A stretch of DNA of 64,000 nt from an uncultured Eubacteriales bacterium (GCA_900551325.1 URVM01000005.1:179533-243532), one strand, 5' to 3'. Counted from the stretch's first letter, positions 53,362-61,830 are shown. A program made the numbers and translations. The notes: generated by a model not told the origin, from the letters alone.

Positions 53362-54468
53362 TTATTCTTCTATTTCTTCTTTTTCTTCTTGATAAGGTAA
53401 ATTGGGTGGACTTTGCTCCATATTATAAATATAAATGGTTTGGCTATCCATTACATAGAACCGATTTATAATCCCTTTTCTATTCATACGTCTATAAATA
53501 ATAGGTTTTTGGAGTTCATCTGCTACTTTGATTAAGTCTTCAATCTTTTGCATGTAGTAGTTGTATACAAAGTTATTTTCATCAATTTCTTCTGTTGCTG
53601 CCATACGACTTCCATAGTTATGAAGAATTTTATTTACATTGTAGGCATGGATTTCTTGTTTATTAGGTGGTCTTGTGAAAATAAGTACCCCTACTCCCCA
53701 TACGATGCCTACTACTATGAGCATACTATACCCTACAACTACTCCTTGATTCATAGGTAAAACATGGGTAAGCGTTTGTGTAAACTGATCTTTTAAAGGC
53801 TCCTTATAAGTTTTGGTGATTTCAAATGTTTCCGCTTTAAGGGGAATAAATACTTCTGATAAAATCAAGTGTTGTATCTGTCCGTAGGCCGTCTCCCCTT
53901 CTAACCCACCTTGTATGTACAGTCTTACCTCTGGTGTTGCTTTTATTTTAGTTACTTCTATGGCTTCGTCTATAAAAGCTTCATAGTCTAATAAGTTAGC
54001 TTCAGTTATTTGAATCTTTTCTTGAATTATGGCTGTTGTATCTGATACATCAACCTTAGTTAGTGGCACTTTATTAAAGGGTTTAGACCATATAACTTCC
54101 TTTTCTTCCCCTTTTGTTGTATAACCTCTAACCTCTGCTACAATCTCATAAGTTCCAACAACATTTGTTACTTCACTCATTTGCAAAACTTCTTCAAAAG
54201 TCACTTGTACCTTGTCACATAATTCCCTTGTATAAGTCTTGTCTTCTCCTAGTACACCCTTAGGATAAATATTATTAGGCTTTAACAAAACTTCATATTG
54301 AACATTTGACTGAGTACTATAGTTATAAACTATCTTTTCTTCCGTTTCTATTTCTTCCTTTGTCACAGTACGCCATATTTGAATCCCTCCTACCATTACA
54401 AGTACTAAAGATAAGCCTAGGAGTATTTTCTTAACTTTTGTATGGAGTTTCCACTTTTTGATAACCAT
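53362..54468 (-). CDS. DUF5305 family membrane protein
   Basis: 368 residues. One N-terminal helix (KKILLGLSLVLVMVGGIQIW), a large outer beta-rich domain (IVYNYSTQSNVQYEVLLKPN, GTYEIVAEVRGYTTKG), a second helix near 245-265 (VVVGYSMLIVVGIVWGVGVL) and a cytoplasmic tail with ILHNYGSRMAA. This is the DUF5305 arrangement, found with SipW-type signal peptidases in Clostridia and archaea. Role unknown; likely an accessory for assembly of exported subunits. It lies between two terminators. Confidence 0.87.
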   Translation of the reverse strand: MVIKKWKLHTKVKKILLGLSLVLVMVGGIQIWRTVTKEEIETEEKIVYNYSTQSNVQYEVLLKPNNIYPKGVLGEDKTYTRELCDKVQVTFEEVLQMSEVTNVVGTYEIVAEVRGYTTKGEEKEVIWSKPFNKVPLTKVDVSDTTAIIQEKIQITEANLLDYEAFIDEAIEVTKIKATPEVRLYIQGGLEGETAYGQIQHLILSEVFIPLKAETFEITKTYKEPLKDQFTQTLTHVLPMNQGVVVGYSMLIVVGIVWGVGVLIFTRPPNKQEIHAYNVNKILHNYGSRMAATEEIDENNFVYNYYMQKIEDLIKVADELQKPIIYRRMNRKGIINRFYVMDSQTIYIYNMEQSPPNLPYQEEKEEIEE

Positions 54469-54495
54469 TTAATCCTCCTTTAATATACAATCGAA

Positions 54496-54536
54496 AAATA
54501 AAGTAGGTAGTCACTATACTACCTACTTTATTTTTA
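54496..54536 (-). terminator. terminator after LPXTG gene
   Basis: Perfect 13-bp arms TAAAGTAGGTAGT and complement, leftward TTTTTC tail; closes the run of genes from the histidine kinase to the LPXTG protein. Confidence 0.82.
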
Positions 54537-55433
54537 TTCTTTATGTGCGTATTTTCTAATAAGCACGCCTAAAGTAAGGGATATAAGCCCTACTAAATAA
54601 AAAATAATAGGCAGCACACCACCTGTTTTAGGTAGCTTATCACTTGGTATAGTTTTTCCAGTAGCATCTGTTGATTCTACTGGAGAATTTATAGGCGAAT
54701 CCACTGATGAGTCTACTGGAGGATTTACTGGGGGATCTACTGATGGGTCTACCGGAGGATTTACTGGCGGGTCTACTGGTGGGTCTACCGGAGGATTTAC
54801 CGGAGGGTCTACTGGTGGGTCTATCGGAGGATTTACTGGGGGATCTACCGGTGGATCTACTGGCGGCTTATCTTTTATATATTGTTCAAAGTTTACCTCT
54901 ATAGCAAATTGGGTCACTGTATTTTGTAAATCCGTTACCTTGGGATCTAACATCATATGTAAATAAAATTCAATAGTTTCACCTATATCTATTTTTTCTC
55001 CTACATATGCTATGGTTTGATAAGGTCCATTTATACCTTTTTCTATTTGTTCTCCCTTCTCATTGAAGATAAGCAAATGTTCATACAGCCTTTTTGCCTC
55101 TGCATTTTCAGATGGTAAGTTATAAAGTGGATAAAATGTAATACTTGTAATTTTAACTGGAAGCTGACCATTATTTATAATTACAGGTTTAATTTTGAAG
55201 CTTCCTCCCGGGTAGATATTCTTCACATCAATCAGTAGTTTTTTAGCATGAGTCGCACTTACATCTGCTTCTATCTTTATATCTTGGTCACTAGATAGGG
55301 ACATATCTTGAGTCATAAAGGCTACACTACAAGTCTTTGTCTCGGCTACAGGTTTTATAGGTGTAGCGTAACTTGGCTGGCACACAACAAGACTTAGTAA
55401 CCATACACTTACTATTTTCCATATGTCTTTCAT
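54534..55433 (-). CDS. LPXTG cell-wall-anchored protein with Pro-rich repeat stalk
   Basis: 299 residues. Signal peptide cut near SYA-TP, a beta domain (residues ~30-185; VAFMTQDMSLSSDQDIKIEA, YPGGSFKIKPVIINNGQLP), a stalk of PPVDPPVNPP-type repeats (about 190-255), then the sorting signal LPKTG (267-271), a membrane helix and a basic tail KYAHKE. The sortase at 51145-51789 should couple it to the wall. Its beta domain has the YPGGSF phrase like that of the other exported subunits. It starts 18 bp after the SipW-like gene. Confidence 0.92.
   Translation of the reverse strand: MKDIWKIVSVWLLSLVVCQPSYATPIKPVAETKTCSVAFMTQDMSLSSDQDIKIEADVSATHAKKLLIDVKNIYPGGSFKIKPVIINNGQLPVKITSITFYPLYNLPSENAEAKRLYEHLLIFNEKGEQIEKGINGPYQTIAYVGEKIDIGETIEFYLHMMLDPKVTDLQNTVTQFAIEVNFEQYIKDKPPVDPPVDPPVNPPIDPPVDPPVNPPVDPPVDPPVNPPVDPSVDPPVNPPVDSSVDSPINSPVESTDATGKTIPSDKLPKTGGVLPIIFYLVGLISLTLGVLIRKYAHKE
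54679..54869 (-). repeat. in-gene tandem repeat, 12-nt period (Pro-Pro-Val-Asp/Asn)
   Basis: About fifteen degenerate copies of a 12-base unit (plus-strand GGATCTACTGGT-like), encoding the stalk of the LPXTG protein. Not a CRISPR array: there are no spacers. Copy number may vary between strains by slippage. Confidence 0.88.
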
Positions 55434-55451
55434 ACGCTCTCCTTTCTGTCT

Positions 55452-56657
55452 TTAAAAGACAATTTGATCTAGCTCATCATGAGGTATACTTTTTATCCAA
55501 AGTGTAGGCAGTCCTATCTTCGGAATAACCCGTTCAACTGTTCCTATAACTTCTTGTGGCAAGACAAGCCTTGTATCTTCAGCACTGTTATTATCTCCTT
55601 TTGTACGATAACTTCTATTACCTATTTGGTCTTCTATTACTTCCACAATCCGGTGGGTAATCCGGATATTGTCTCTTGAAAAATGAATCACATCTCCTAC
55701 TTTTAGTTCATATACATCTTCCATATCTTGTAGTTTTTCAACAAGTACCACATCTCCTGGATAAATCATGGGCTCCATACTTCCTGTTGCTACTACAGAA
55801 GGATATACTGGAAATACGCCCACTACAAACCATATAAGGAGTACGCTTATTCCTAAAGTTAAAATCCACCCTAAGATTCCCCCCACCTTTTCATCTCTAG
55901 GCTTAACATCCTTTGTCAATTTCCCATACAAATATTGAAAAACACATACCATCAACATAGGTACTACAATATTAATAATCCCACTAGGAAACCAATCCAA
56001 AGTAGGCAATATAGGTGAGAGCCATTCAAAGCCATTTATAATCCCTAAGTAAATTATAGCTGGCATTGCACCACCGTATAAAGCAAGATAGGTAAGTAAA
56101 ATGTTTTGGCATAAAACAGGTGCTACATTTTTAACTACAAATTGAGTCAAAGTTTCCATGTTTGTTATAGTCGCTATACCTACTGTATTGATTTGTGTTA
56201 CAGCCATAATAAGTACTATGATTATAAACATTGTATTTTTATTTGTATTTTTACAAAAGACACCTACACTATAGGCACGTATGCCTTCTCTTGCCACAAT
56301 AGCTGGAACGATATACAAAACATTTAACCCAATACCTCTTAGAGAAAGATCATAAGGGGTGTGACCAAAACTATCACTTATAATAGCTACGAAAATTTGT
56401 ATCCCTAAAAAGGTAGTTGCACCCATTATGGCCCATAGGTTGATATCTTCTTTCCATCTCATCTTTTTTTGAGGATGTACCCGTGGTATAACAGTATAAA
56501 TAATTACCCCCACTATGGTCCATAAAGTAGGTAAAACATAATAAAACATCATATGTTGGTTTATACTTTTTGAAAAGGCAACTTTGAATAAACACAGCAA
56601 TACGACAATCCCCAAGTATACCGTAGCAATTTTTCTTTTATGATGGATGAAGTACAT
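55452..56657 (-). CDS. SipW-like (ER-type) signal peptidase I with large membrane N-terminus
   Basis: 401 residues. The catalytic S26B domain is C-terminal: Ser293 in TGSMEPMIYPGDVVLVEK, His335 in RITHRIVEV (His in place of the bacterial Lys) and Asp in KGDNNSAEDTR near 355-361. About 260 residues with roughly nine membrane helices precede it, much more than Bacillus SipW (~190 aa in total). This part is not a family I recognise. SipW-type peptidases process TasA-like fibre proteins; three such substrates are encoded around it. Translation is directly coupled to the 88-residue gene upstream (shared base). Confidence 0.9.
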   Translation of the reverse strand: MYFIHHKRKIATVYLGIVVLLCLFKVAFSKSINQHMMFYYVLPTLWTIVGVIIYTVIPRVHPQKKMRWKEDINLWAIMGATTFLGIQIFVAIISDSFGHTPYDLSLRGIGLNVLYIVPAIVAREGIRAYSVGVFCKNTNKNTMFIIIVLIMAVTQINTVGIATITNMETLTQFVVKNVAPVLCQNILLTYLALYGGAMPAIIYLGIINGFEWLSPILPTLDWFPSGIINIVVPMLMVCVFQYLYGKLTKDVKPRDEKVGGILGWILTLGISVLLIWFVVGVFPVYPSVVATGSMEPMIYPGDVVLVEKLQDMEDVYELKVGDVIHFSRDNIRITHRIVEVIEDQIGNRSYRTKGDNNSAEDTRLVLPQEVIGTVERVIPKIGLPTLWIKSIPHDELDQIVF

Positions 56658-56923
56658 TACTCGTTACCACCTTCTTGAGAGGTTGTGTCTTCTACTGGCA
56701 AATTTTCTTCTGCTGATTCCTCTTTGGTTGGCTGCAATACTTCTTCTTCTTTTTCTACCTGCACAGGTGTAGGATTAACAATAGTGAGTGTATAACTACT
56801 AGGACCCTCTCCCATTAATTCTATGTCAAACACTTGTGTCCACGCAGCATATGTGATATTTATAAGGCTTCCCCCTACTATTAAAGCCACTAAAGCCCAT
56901 ATCATCTTAAAAGTCCTTTTCAT
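56657..56923 (-). CDS. small exported protein with SipW-type signal, 88 aa
   Basis: 88 residues. The signal helix ends with ITYAAWTQVFDIELM, the same Y-A-x-W-T type of processing region as in the two larger exported proteins. The remaining ~45 residues are hydrophilic and acidic, rich in Glu and Val (VEKEEEVLQPTKEESAEENL). No family recognised; may be a minor or regulatory subunit. Its start lies inside the end of the gene at 56907-57626 and its stop shares a base with the peptidase start. Confidence 0.8.
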   Translation of the reverse strand: MKRTFKMIWALVALIVGGSLINITYAAWTQVFDIELMGEGPSSYTLTIVNPTPVQVEKEEEVLQPTKEESAEENLPVEDTTSQEGGNE

Positions 56924-57626
56924 CCTTATCCCCCTTTACCATATTAAATTGGTCAAAGCCTAGTTCAAATGAAAGCGTGTATTTAAGCTGAATAGGTACC
57001 TGAATTTCAGGTGCTTTTCCTTCCATATAAGTATTTACCGTATAAGTCAAATTAGATTGTGACTGGGCCGATTTGTTAGCTTTAGCCTTTATAGTAAGTA
57101 TGCCCTTATTTACATCTTCTTCATCTGTTGTACAGCTTACTTCAACGGGTATTTCTTGTTCGATTACAAAGTTGTCTTTTACATAATTTTTTATTTTATC
57201 TAATTGTGGGGTATTAACTAATGTCTTTTCAAGTTCATTTACATTAATCCATTCAATTATTAAAATCCCATTGGTTACTTCATCTTTTTTAGGTGCAACT
57301 TTTAATACTGATGTAGTGCTTTTAGGTTCAAGTCTATAGGTTATTTCTATAGGGCTCCCCGTTTGAAATGCTTCCCAGTTTATTTCATTGGTTATTTCTA
57401 CTTGTACTTGGTCGCTCACATAACTAAAGTCTATCTTCTCTTGACTTACTGCTTCATGATTAATCTTTTCTATTTCTAGATCAAAATCCATATTACCTGT
57501 TGTCACTTGTTGCTGTATAACAAGTGTATCTGTCCAACTTGCATAACTTAATCCTAATGTACAAACTAAAATCCCGAGTACTAACAAACTTATTTTGATT
57601 TTTACGATTTTACTGTACTGCTTCAT
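56907..57626 (-). CDS. SipW-dependent-type exported beta-rich protein
   Basis: 239 residues. The signal ends LSYASWTDTLVIQQQVTTGN, nearly the same as that of the TasA-like protein (TDTLTIQTTATTGN), followed by MDFDLEIEKINHEAVSQEKI. The rest is beta-rich without Cys and ends LSFELGFDQFN, echoed in the larger protein (ELGWDQFNAP), so the two share both ends of a camelysin-type domain. Likely a second fibre or accessory subunit. Starts 23 bp after the response regulator. Confidence 0.85.
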   Translation of the reverse strand: MKQYSKIVKIKISLLVLGILVCTLGLSYASWTDTLVIQQQVTTGNMDFDLEIEKINHEAVSQEKIDFSYVSDQVQVEITNEINWEAFQTGSPIEITYRLEPKSTTSVLKVAPKKDEVTNGILIIEWINVNELEKTLVNTPQLDKIKNYVKDNFVIEQEIPVEVSCTTDEEDVNKGILTIKAKANKSAQSQSNLTYTVNTYMEGKAPEIQVPIQLKYTLSFELGFDQFNMVKGDKDEKDF

Positions 57627-57649
57627 AGGCCCTCCTAACTTTCCTTTTA

Positions 57650-58249
57650 CTATTCATAGAATTTATTTGCATAGACCATTAGTTCTACCCGATTACTTAG
57701 ACCTAATTTACTTAAAATATTGCTTACATGCTTCTTTACAGTACCCTCTGTAATAAAGAGTTGCTTTCCAATCTCTATATTATTAGCACCTGTACGTAGC
57801 ATTTCAAACACCTCTTTTTCTCTTGCTGTAAGTACGTCTAACTTATTTTCTTGATCTATTTCTTGTAGCTGCTGAGAGAAAAACTTATTGCCCCTACGTA
57901 CACTTCCGATGGCATATACAATATCTTCTATAAATGCATCTTTTAATATATAACCTGCTACTTCCATTTGTTTTGCTTTTTTTAAGTCATAAGGACTAGA
58001 TGAGGAGCTCAACATGACAAATCGACTCTTAATTTGTCTTTCTTTAGCTTGTTCAAGTAAGTTAAATCCATTATCATGACCTAAGTTTATATCTACTAAT
58101 GTGATCTCCGGTTTCTCCTTTATTAAAATTTCTAGTGCCTCTTTAGTTGTTCCTGCCTCACAAATATGCTCAGTTGCGTTAGTCATATGTAAAATATCTA
58201 TTATTCCCCGCCTTACAAGTGGGTGGTCATCTACAATAAGTATGCACAT
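57650..58249 (-). CDS. NarL/LuxR-family response regulator
   Basis: 199 residues. Receiver domain with phosphoacceptor Asp53 (LVDINLG) and DDHPLVRRG at the start, then a LuxR-type HTH: LDVLTAREKEVFEMLRTGAN, EIGKQLFITEGTVKKHVSNI, LSKLGLSNRVELMVYA. Partner of the histidine kinase 10 bp upstream. It probably controls the surface-protein genes that follow it. Confidence 0.94.
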   Translation of the reverse strand: MCILIVDDHPLVRRGIIDILHMTNATEHICEAGTTKEALEILIKEKPEITLVDINLGHDNGFNLLEQAKERQIKSRFVMLSSSSSPYDLKKAKQMEVAGYILKDAFIEDIVYAIGSVRRGNKFFSQQLQEIDQENKLDVLTAREKEVFEMLRTGANNIEIGKQLFITEGTVKKHVSNILSKLGLSNRVELMVYANKFYE

Positions 58250-58259
58250 AACAACCTCC

Positions 58260-59885
58260 TTATTCTTTTTGCTTAATATAAATATTTATTTGAGTACCCT
58301 CATCAATTATAGATTTTATATGGATCTTTCCCCCTAGAATGTCAACTAAACGACATATATTTTTAATCCCTAGGCCTAATTTATTTTGTTCTTTTAATTT
58401 TTCGTATACAAAGCCTACACCATTATCTTTGATTTTAAGTTCAATACTTTTTCCTAGTATTTGCAAAAACACCTCTATTTCTTTAGCTTTACCATGACGA
58501 ATACTGTTGTTAACCCCCTCACACACTATACGATAAATGGCTACCTTCTGCTGAGTGGCTAATAGTTGTGTATCCCCTATGATATTTGTATGAATTTCTA
58601 TACCATGTTGTATTCTCATAGATTCTAAGTAACCTTCTACTTTCTTTACAAAACAATCCTGTCCGGACTTTTCCCAGCTTAAATTATAAATTGTGGTACG
58701 TAGTTCTTTCATGGTACTTTTAATATTTTGACGTATATACTCTAAGTCACCCGCCTCTTCTACTTGATTTTTAAGTTTTAATTTTTCTTTAAGAATATGT
58801 AAACTACATGTACTTGCAAAAAGCTTTTGTACCACTGTATCATGCATCTCATTTGCAATACGATTTTGTTCTTCACTTATAATTAGATCTTGACTTATCA
58901 TTTCTAATTCTAATTTTTTAAACAAAATACCTACTAGTTTAACTAAAAAATCTAATTTGTATTTAAAATGGCTCTCTTCTTCTACTTCACTTGGTAGAAC
59001 GACTAATGCATAGGTATGGTGTGTATAAATTATATTTTTAATTAAATAGGTCTGTCCTTTATACATTATGTATTCATTTTTATCTTTTATGCACCTGTCT
59101 TTATTGTGTACTATATATTCTATCAGGCTATCAGCCTCATCTATTTTCCTTACTGCTACGTAATCTACTTCTCCTAAATCAGTCATAAGTATGACCATTC
59201 CCCTATTTCTAATATGTGTGGTTTCAATACTTCTTAATAACCCTTCACATAACACAGTTTTATCATTTTCTAGAGCTAGCGTATCTACAATCTCATACAT
59301 AGTTATAATATCTGTTAGCATTTGTTTGGTTTTTTCTTGTTCTTGTTTAATTCTCTCATTAGCTACCATTAAATGATGGGACTTTTCCTCCATCTGTCTA
59401 TACAAATAACATACAATCATAATCGCTACCATACTTAGCACATTACCTAAGACATTGTTGAAAATAAACTTTAAAATATGTTCCCCATCTACTTTTGTTA
59501 AACTTTGCAGATATTGCAATGTACTTATTAAGCCTACTGTCATATAAATGCTTCCTATACCAATAACCCATTTGTTAGAAAGCGTAAATCCTACTAATAA
59601 AATTGCATTCATGCAATACCACATATAAGAACTACTTAGCCCACCTGATACATAAATAATGCCACTAATACCTATGGTTTCTACTATAGCAATAAATATA
59701 ATACTTTTCTTATTCCCTTTATTTTCTTCTACTAATATATTAATAAGTATAGTCGCCAACAGTAGGCCTAATGTAATACTTACTTTAACAAGTAATGTAT
59801 GTTGTTGTGTAATAATATAAAAACTATTTGTTAATATTAAAGAGCCATATCGGCACCATTTGAGTAATTTATGTAGATCGTCCAT
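58260..59885 (-). CDS. sensor histidine kinase (HisKA_3, NarL-partner type) with membrane sensor
   Basis: 541 residues. Six to seven N-terminal helices (about 10-170) form the sensor, followed by a coiled coil and a GAF-like segment (about 200-320). The dimerisation/phosphoacceptor region is ISEEQNRIANEMHDTVVQKL (His near 353), then a HATPase domain with VCEGVNNSIRHGKAKEI, IKDNGVGF and GLGIKNICRLVDILGGKIHI. It phosphorylates the adjacent NarL-type regulator. First gene of the surface-fibre operon. The signal is unknown. Confidence 0.93.
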   Translation of the reverse strand: MDDLHKLLKWCRYGSLILTNSFYIITQQHTLLVKVSITLGLLLATILINILVEENKGNKKSIIFIAIVETIGISGIIYVSGGLSSSYMWYCMNAILLVGFTLSNKWVIGIGSIYMTVGLISTLQYLQSLTKVDGEHILKFIFNNVLGNVLSMVAIMIVCYLYRQMEEKSHHLMVANERIKQEQEKTKQMLTDIITMYEIVDTLALENDKTVLCEGLLRSIETTHIRNRGMVILMTDLGEVDYVAVRKIDEADSLIEYIVHNKDRCIKDKNEYIMYKGQTYLIKNIIYTHHTYALVVLPSEVEEESHFKYKLDFLVKLVGILFKKLELEMISQDLIISEEQNRIANEMHDTVVQKLFASTCSLHILKEKLKLKNQVEEAGDLEYIRQNIKSTMKELRTTIYNLSWEKSGQDCFVKKVEGYLESMRIQHGIEIHTNIIGDTQLLATQQKVAIYRIVCEGVNNSIRHGKAKEIEVFLQILGKSIELKIKDNGVGFVYEKLKEQNKLGLGIKNICRLVDILGGKIHIKSIIDEGTQINIYIKQKE

Positions 59886-60035
59886 AAAAAAACTCCTTTA
59901 TCTACTATTGTTATGTTCTATTTTTTATATCTCATGGTATTATCCTTCTTTAATATATTAATCAATGTATTTTTTTAGACCTACATCTATACCTTCAATA
60001 ACAAAATTACCTACTAAATAATCCAATTTAAAACA

Positions 60036-60070
60036 CAAAAAAAGCAGATACTTTACAAGTATCTGCTTTC
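60036..60070 (-). terminator. terminator of tRNA operon
   Basis: Arms AAAGCAGATACTT and AAGTATCTGCTTT with leftward TTTTTTTG, just after tRNA-Met. Confidence 0.9.
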
Positions 60071-60076
60071 GTTTAG

Positions 60077-60150
60077 TAGCGGAAGACGGATTTGAACCGC
60101 CGACACCATGGGTATGAACCATGTGCTCTAGCCAACTGAGCTATTCCGCC
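60077..60150 (-). tRNA. tRNA-Met(CAT), elongator
   Basis: Leftward GGCGGAATAGCTCAG...; anticodon loop TTCATAC. Stem CATGG/CCATG lacks the three G-C pairs of an initiator. CCA not encoded. Acceptor begins with a G:U pair. Confidence 0.95.
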
Positions 60151-60171
60151 ATATTAAGTTTGGTATAAATA

Positions 60172-60244
60172 TGGTCGCTATAGGGCTCGAACCTATGACC
60201 CCCTGCTTGTAAGGCAGGTGCTCTCCCAGCTGAGCTAAGCGACC
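60172..60244 (-). tRNA. tRNA-Val(TAC)
   Basis: Acceptor GGTCGCT/AGCGACC, anticodon loop CTTACAA in stem CCTGC/GCAGG; complete cloverleaf, no encoded CCA. Confidence 0.95.
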
Positions 60245-60253
60245 TTATTTAAA

Positions 60254-60327
60254 CGACCCAGAAGGGACTCGAACCCTCGACCTCCGCCGTGACAGGGCGG
60301 CGTGCTAACCAACTGTACCACTGGGCC
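60254..60327 (-). tRNA. tRNA-Asp(GTC)
   Basis: Acceptor GGCCCAG/CTGGGTC with discriminator G, anticodon loop CTGTCAC in stem CCGCC/GGCGG. Confidence 0.95.
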
Positions 60328-60347
60328 AATCTATCCCTTGGGATAAG

Positions 60348-60420
60348 TGGAGACTAAGGGGATCGAACCCTTGACCCCCTGCGTGCAAGGCAGGTGCTCT
60401 CCCAGCTGAGCTAAGCCCCC
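60348..60420 (-). tRNA. tRNA-Ala(TGC)
   Basis: Acceptor GGGGGCT/AGTCTCC, anticodon loop CTTGCAC in stem CCTGC/GCAGG. Two G:U pairs in the acceptor. Confidence 0.94.
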
Positions 60421-60443
60421 AAGGCTTGTCAAGTGAAACTAAA

Positions 60444-60514
60444 CAGGGGCAGAAGGAATCGAACCCTCCTCTGGAGTTTTGGAGACTCTTATTCTACCGA
60501 TGAACTATGCCCCT
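60444..60514 (-). tRNA. tRNA-Trp(CCA)
   Basis: Acceptor AGGGGCA/TGCCCCT with discriminator G, anticodon loop CTCCAAA. One A-C mismatch at the base of the anticodon stem. Confidence 0.92.
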
Positions 60515-60521
60515 ATATAAG

Positions 60522-60593
60522 CTCCCCGAGTAGGGTTCGAACCTACGACCCTTCGGTTAACAGCCGAATGCTCTGCCGCTGAGCTATCGAGGA
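60522..60593 (-). tRNA. tRNA-Asn(GTT)
   Basis: Acceptor TCCTCGA/TCGGGGA, discriminator G, anticodon loop CTGTTAA in stem TTCGG/CCGAA. First gene of the leftward tRNA run. Confidence 0.95.
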
Positions 60594-60617
60594 ATGTCTG
60601 TCTCACTGACAAGATTT

Positions 60618-60646
60618 ATTCTACATTATCCATTGACACTTGTCAA
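60618..60646 (-). promoter_or_regulatory. tRNA operon promoter
   Basis: Leftward consensus TTGACA, 17-bp spacer, TAGAAT, 25 bp before tRNA-Asn. Confidence 0.85.
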
Positions 60647-60715
60647 CACCAAAATAAAATTTTTTCAATTAAAATTTTATCTTGGTGTAAACTACCATTT
60701 ACTACTTAAAATGAG

Positions 60716-61627
60716 CTAGTTTATATGCTGTATTTCCTCTTCTACTCCATCTTGTATCTCGCCTTGTATGTCTACTAGATTTGTAGCTTTTCTTAACTTT
60801 ATAATGCCCACTGTAACTATACTCATACCTATTAGAAGTAGCAAAATGATAACAGGTACATTTATCCCACTCTCTCCTATATGAAGTACTGAGAGTATAC
60901 ACGAAATGGTATTATTAGCTATATGAATAACTACTCCCCCCCAAAGAGATTTTGTTCTATATACCATATACCCACATAAAACGCCCATTAATGTAGCATA
61001 TACTATTTGTAAACTATTTATATGAGCGAGTCCAAATAATAAAGCCTGTACCCCAATAACAGTACCTATATGAAAATGTTTCTTTAATGCTTGATAAACA
61101 ACCCCTCTAAATAAAACCTCTTCTGCAAAAGGTGCAATCATACCTGTAATTAAAATATTTACAATAAAAGGTGTATACTCTGTAAACTTAAATGCATTTT
61201 CTAGTTGCATATATGCATTTCTAAACCCATTTGTTCTGCCTAATACCTCTACTAATCCTAAATCAAAAGTGTACATCCCTACAGCTAGCAATATACCTAA
61301 GCCAATTAAACTACCACTAATCTTTTTCAGTTCAATCTTTTCCCTTAATTTTTCTTTTTTACATTTTGCAATAAGCCATACTAATCCAATGACACTCACA
61401 TTTATGGCGAGTAAAACATAAGCAGTAGATCCTTGTATACTTTCCATAAGTGTTTCTACAAGAAGTTCACTATCACTTAGTAATTCAAGATAGGCTTCTT
61501 GCCCCATATCCTTCACAAGTTGTCCTATAGCTACTACTTGAACAATCATCCATATTCCAATTTGTGCTATACCATATAGTGCTAGATAACCTAAAACTGC
61601 TCCAATACTTTTCATCTTCCCCTTCAT
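60716..61627 (-). CDS. CPBP family intramembrane glutamic endopeptidase
   Basis: 303 residues with about eight helices. Motif 1 EEVLFRGVVYQALKKHF, motif 2 FGLAHINSLQIVYATLMGVL and motif 3 VVIHIANNTISC of the CPBP/Rce1-like proteases are all intact, so it should be active. Family members mature peptides, act in bacteriocin immunity or remove prenyl tails in eukaryotes; the substrate here is unknown. Both ATG at 61627 and a second three codons on are possible. A decayed copy of its 3' end lies just upstream. Confidence 0.92.
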   Translation of the reverse strand: MKGKMKSIGAVLGYLALYGIAQIGIWMIVQVVAIGQLVKDMGQEAYLELLSDSELLVETLMESIQGSTAYVLLAINVSVIGLVWLIAKCKKEKLREKIELKKISGSLIGLGILLAVGMYTFDLGLVEVLGRTNGFRNAYMQLENAFKFTEYTPFIVNILITGMIAPFAEEVLFRGVVYQALKKHFHIGTVIGVQALLFGLAHINSLQIVYATLMGVLCGYMVYRTKSLWGGVVIHIANNTISCILSVLHIGESGINVPVIILLLLIGMSIVTVGIIKLRKATNLVDIQGEIQDGVEEEIQHIN

Positions 61628-61652
61628 CTTAATCCCCCATTTCTAAACTTTT

Positions 61653-61830
61653 ATTTTTAACTAGCTTTCTTAATCTTATCATGCCTACTATATACTCATA
61701 CCTATTAAAAGTAATATGATTATAGTAGATACATTTATTCCTTTTCCTCCTATATGAAGTTTTGCTAATATACATGAAATCGTATTATTAGTTATATGAA
61801 TAACTCCCCCACTCCATTTCTCTCTATGTA
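61653..61830 (-). pseudogene. decayed duplicate of the 3' end of the CPBP protease gene
   Basis: Read leftward, the segment encodes GVIHITNNTISCILAKLHIG followed by INVSTIIILLLIGMSI, nearly the same as VVIHIANNTISCILSVLHIG and IGMSIV in the intact gene. After IGMSI the frame breaks with several stops (TAG TAG ... TGA TAA), while the following DNA still resembles the intact gene in another frame (RLRK). It has lost the start and motif 1, so it is a remnant of a tandem duplication. Confidence 0.8.

Noticed and set aside
54679..54869. Regularly spaced repeats that might be a CRISPR array
   Set aside because: The period is 12 bases with no spacers, and the frame encodes the Pro-Pro-Val-Asp stalk of the LPXTG protein.
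55452..56657. CPBP-protease-like motif (AREGIRAY) in the membrane part of the SipW-like peptidase
   Set aside because: Spacing of Glu and Arg does not match the EExxxR motif and the later CPBP motifs are not seen.
60077..60150. Initiator tRNA-fMet
   Set aside because: The anticodon stem is CATGG/CCATG, without the run of three G-C pairs of initiators.
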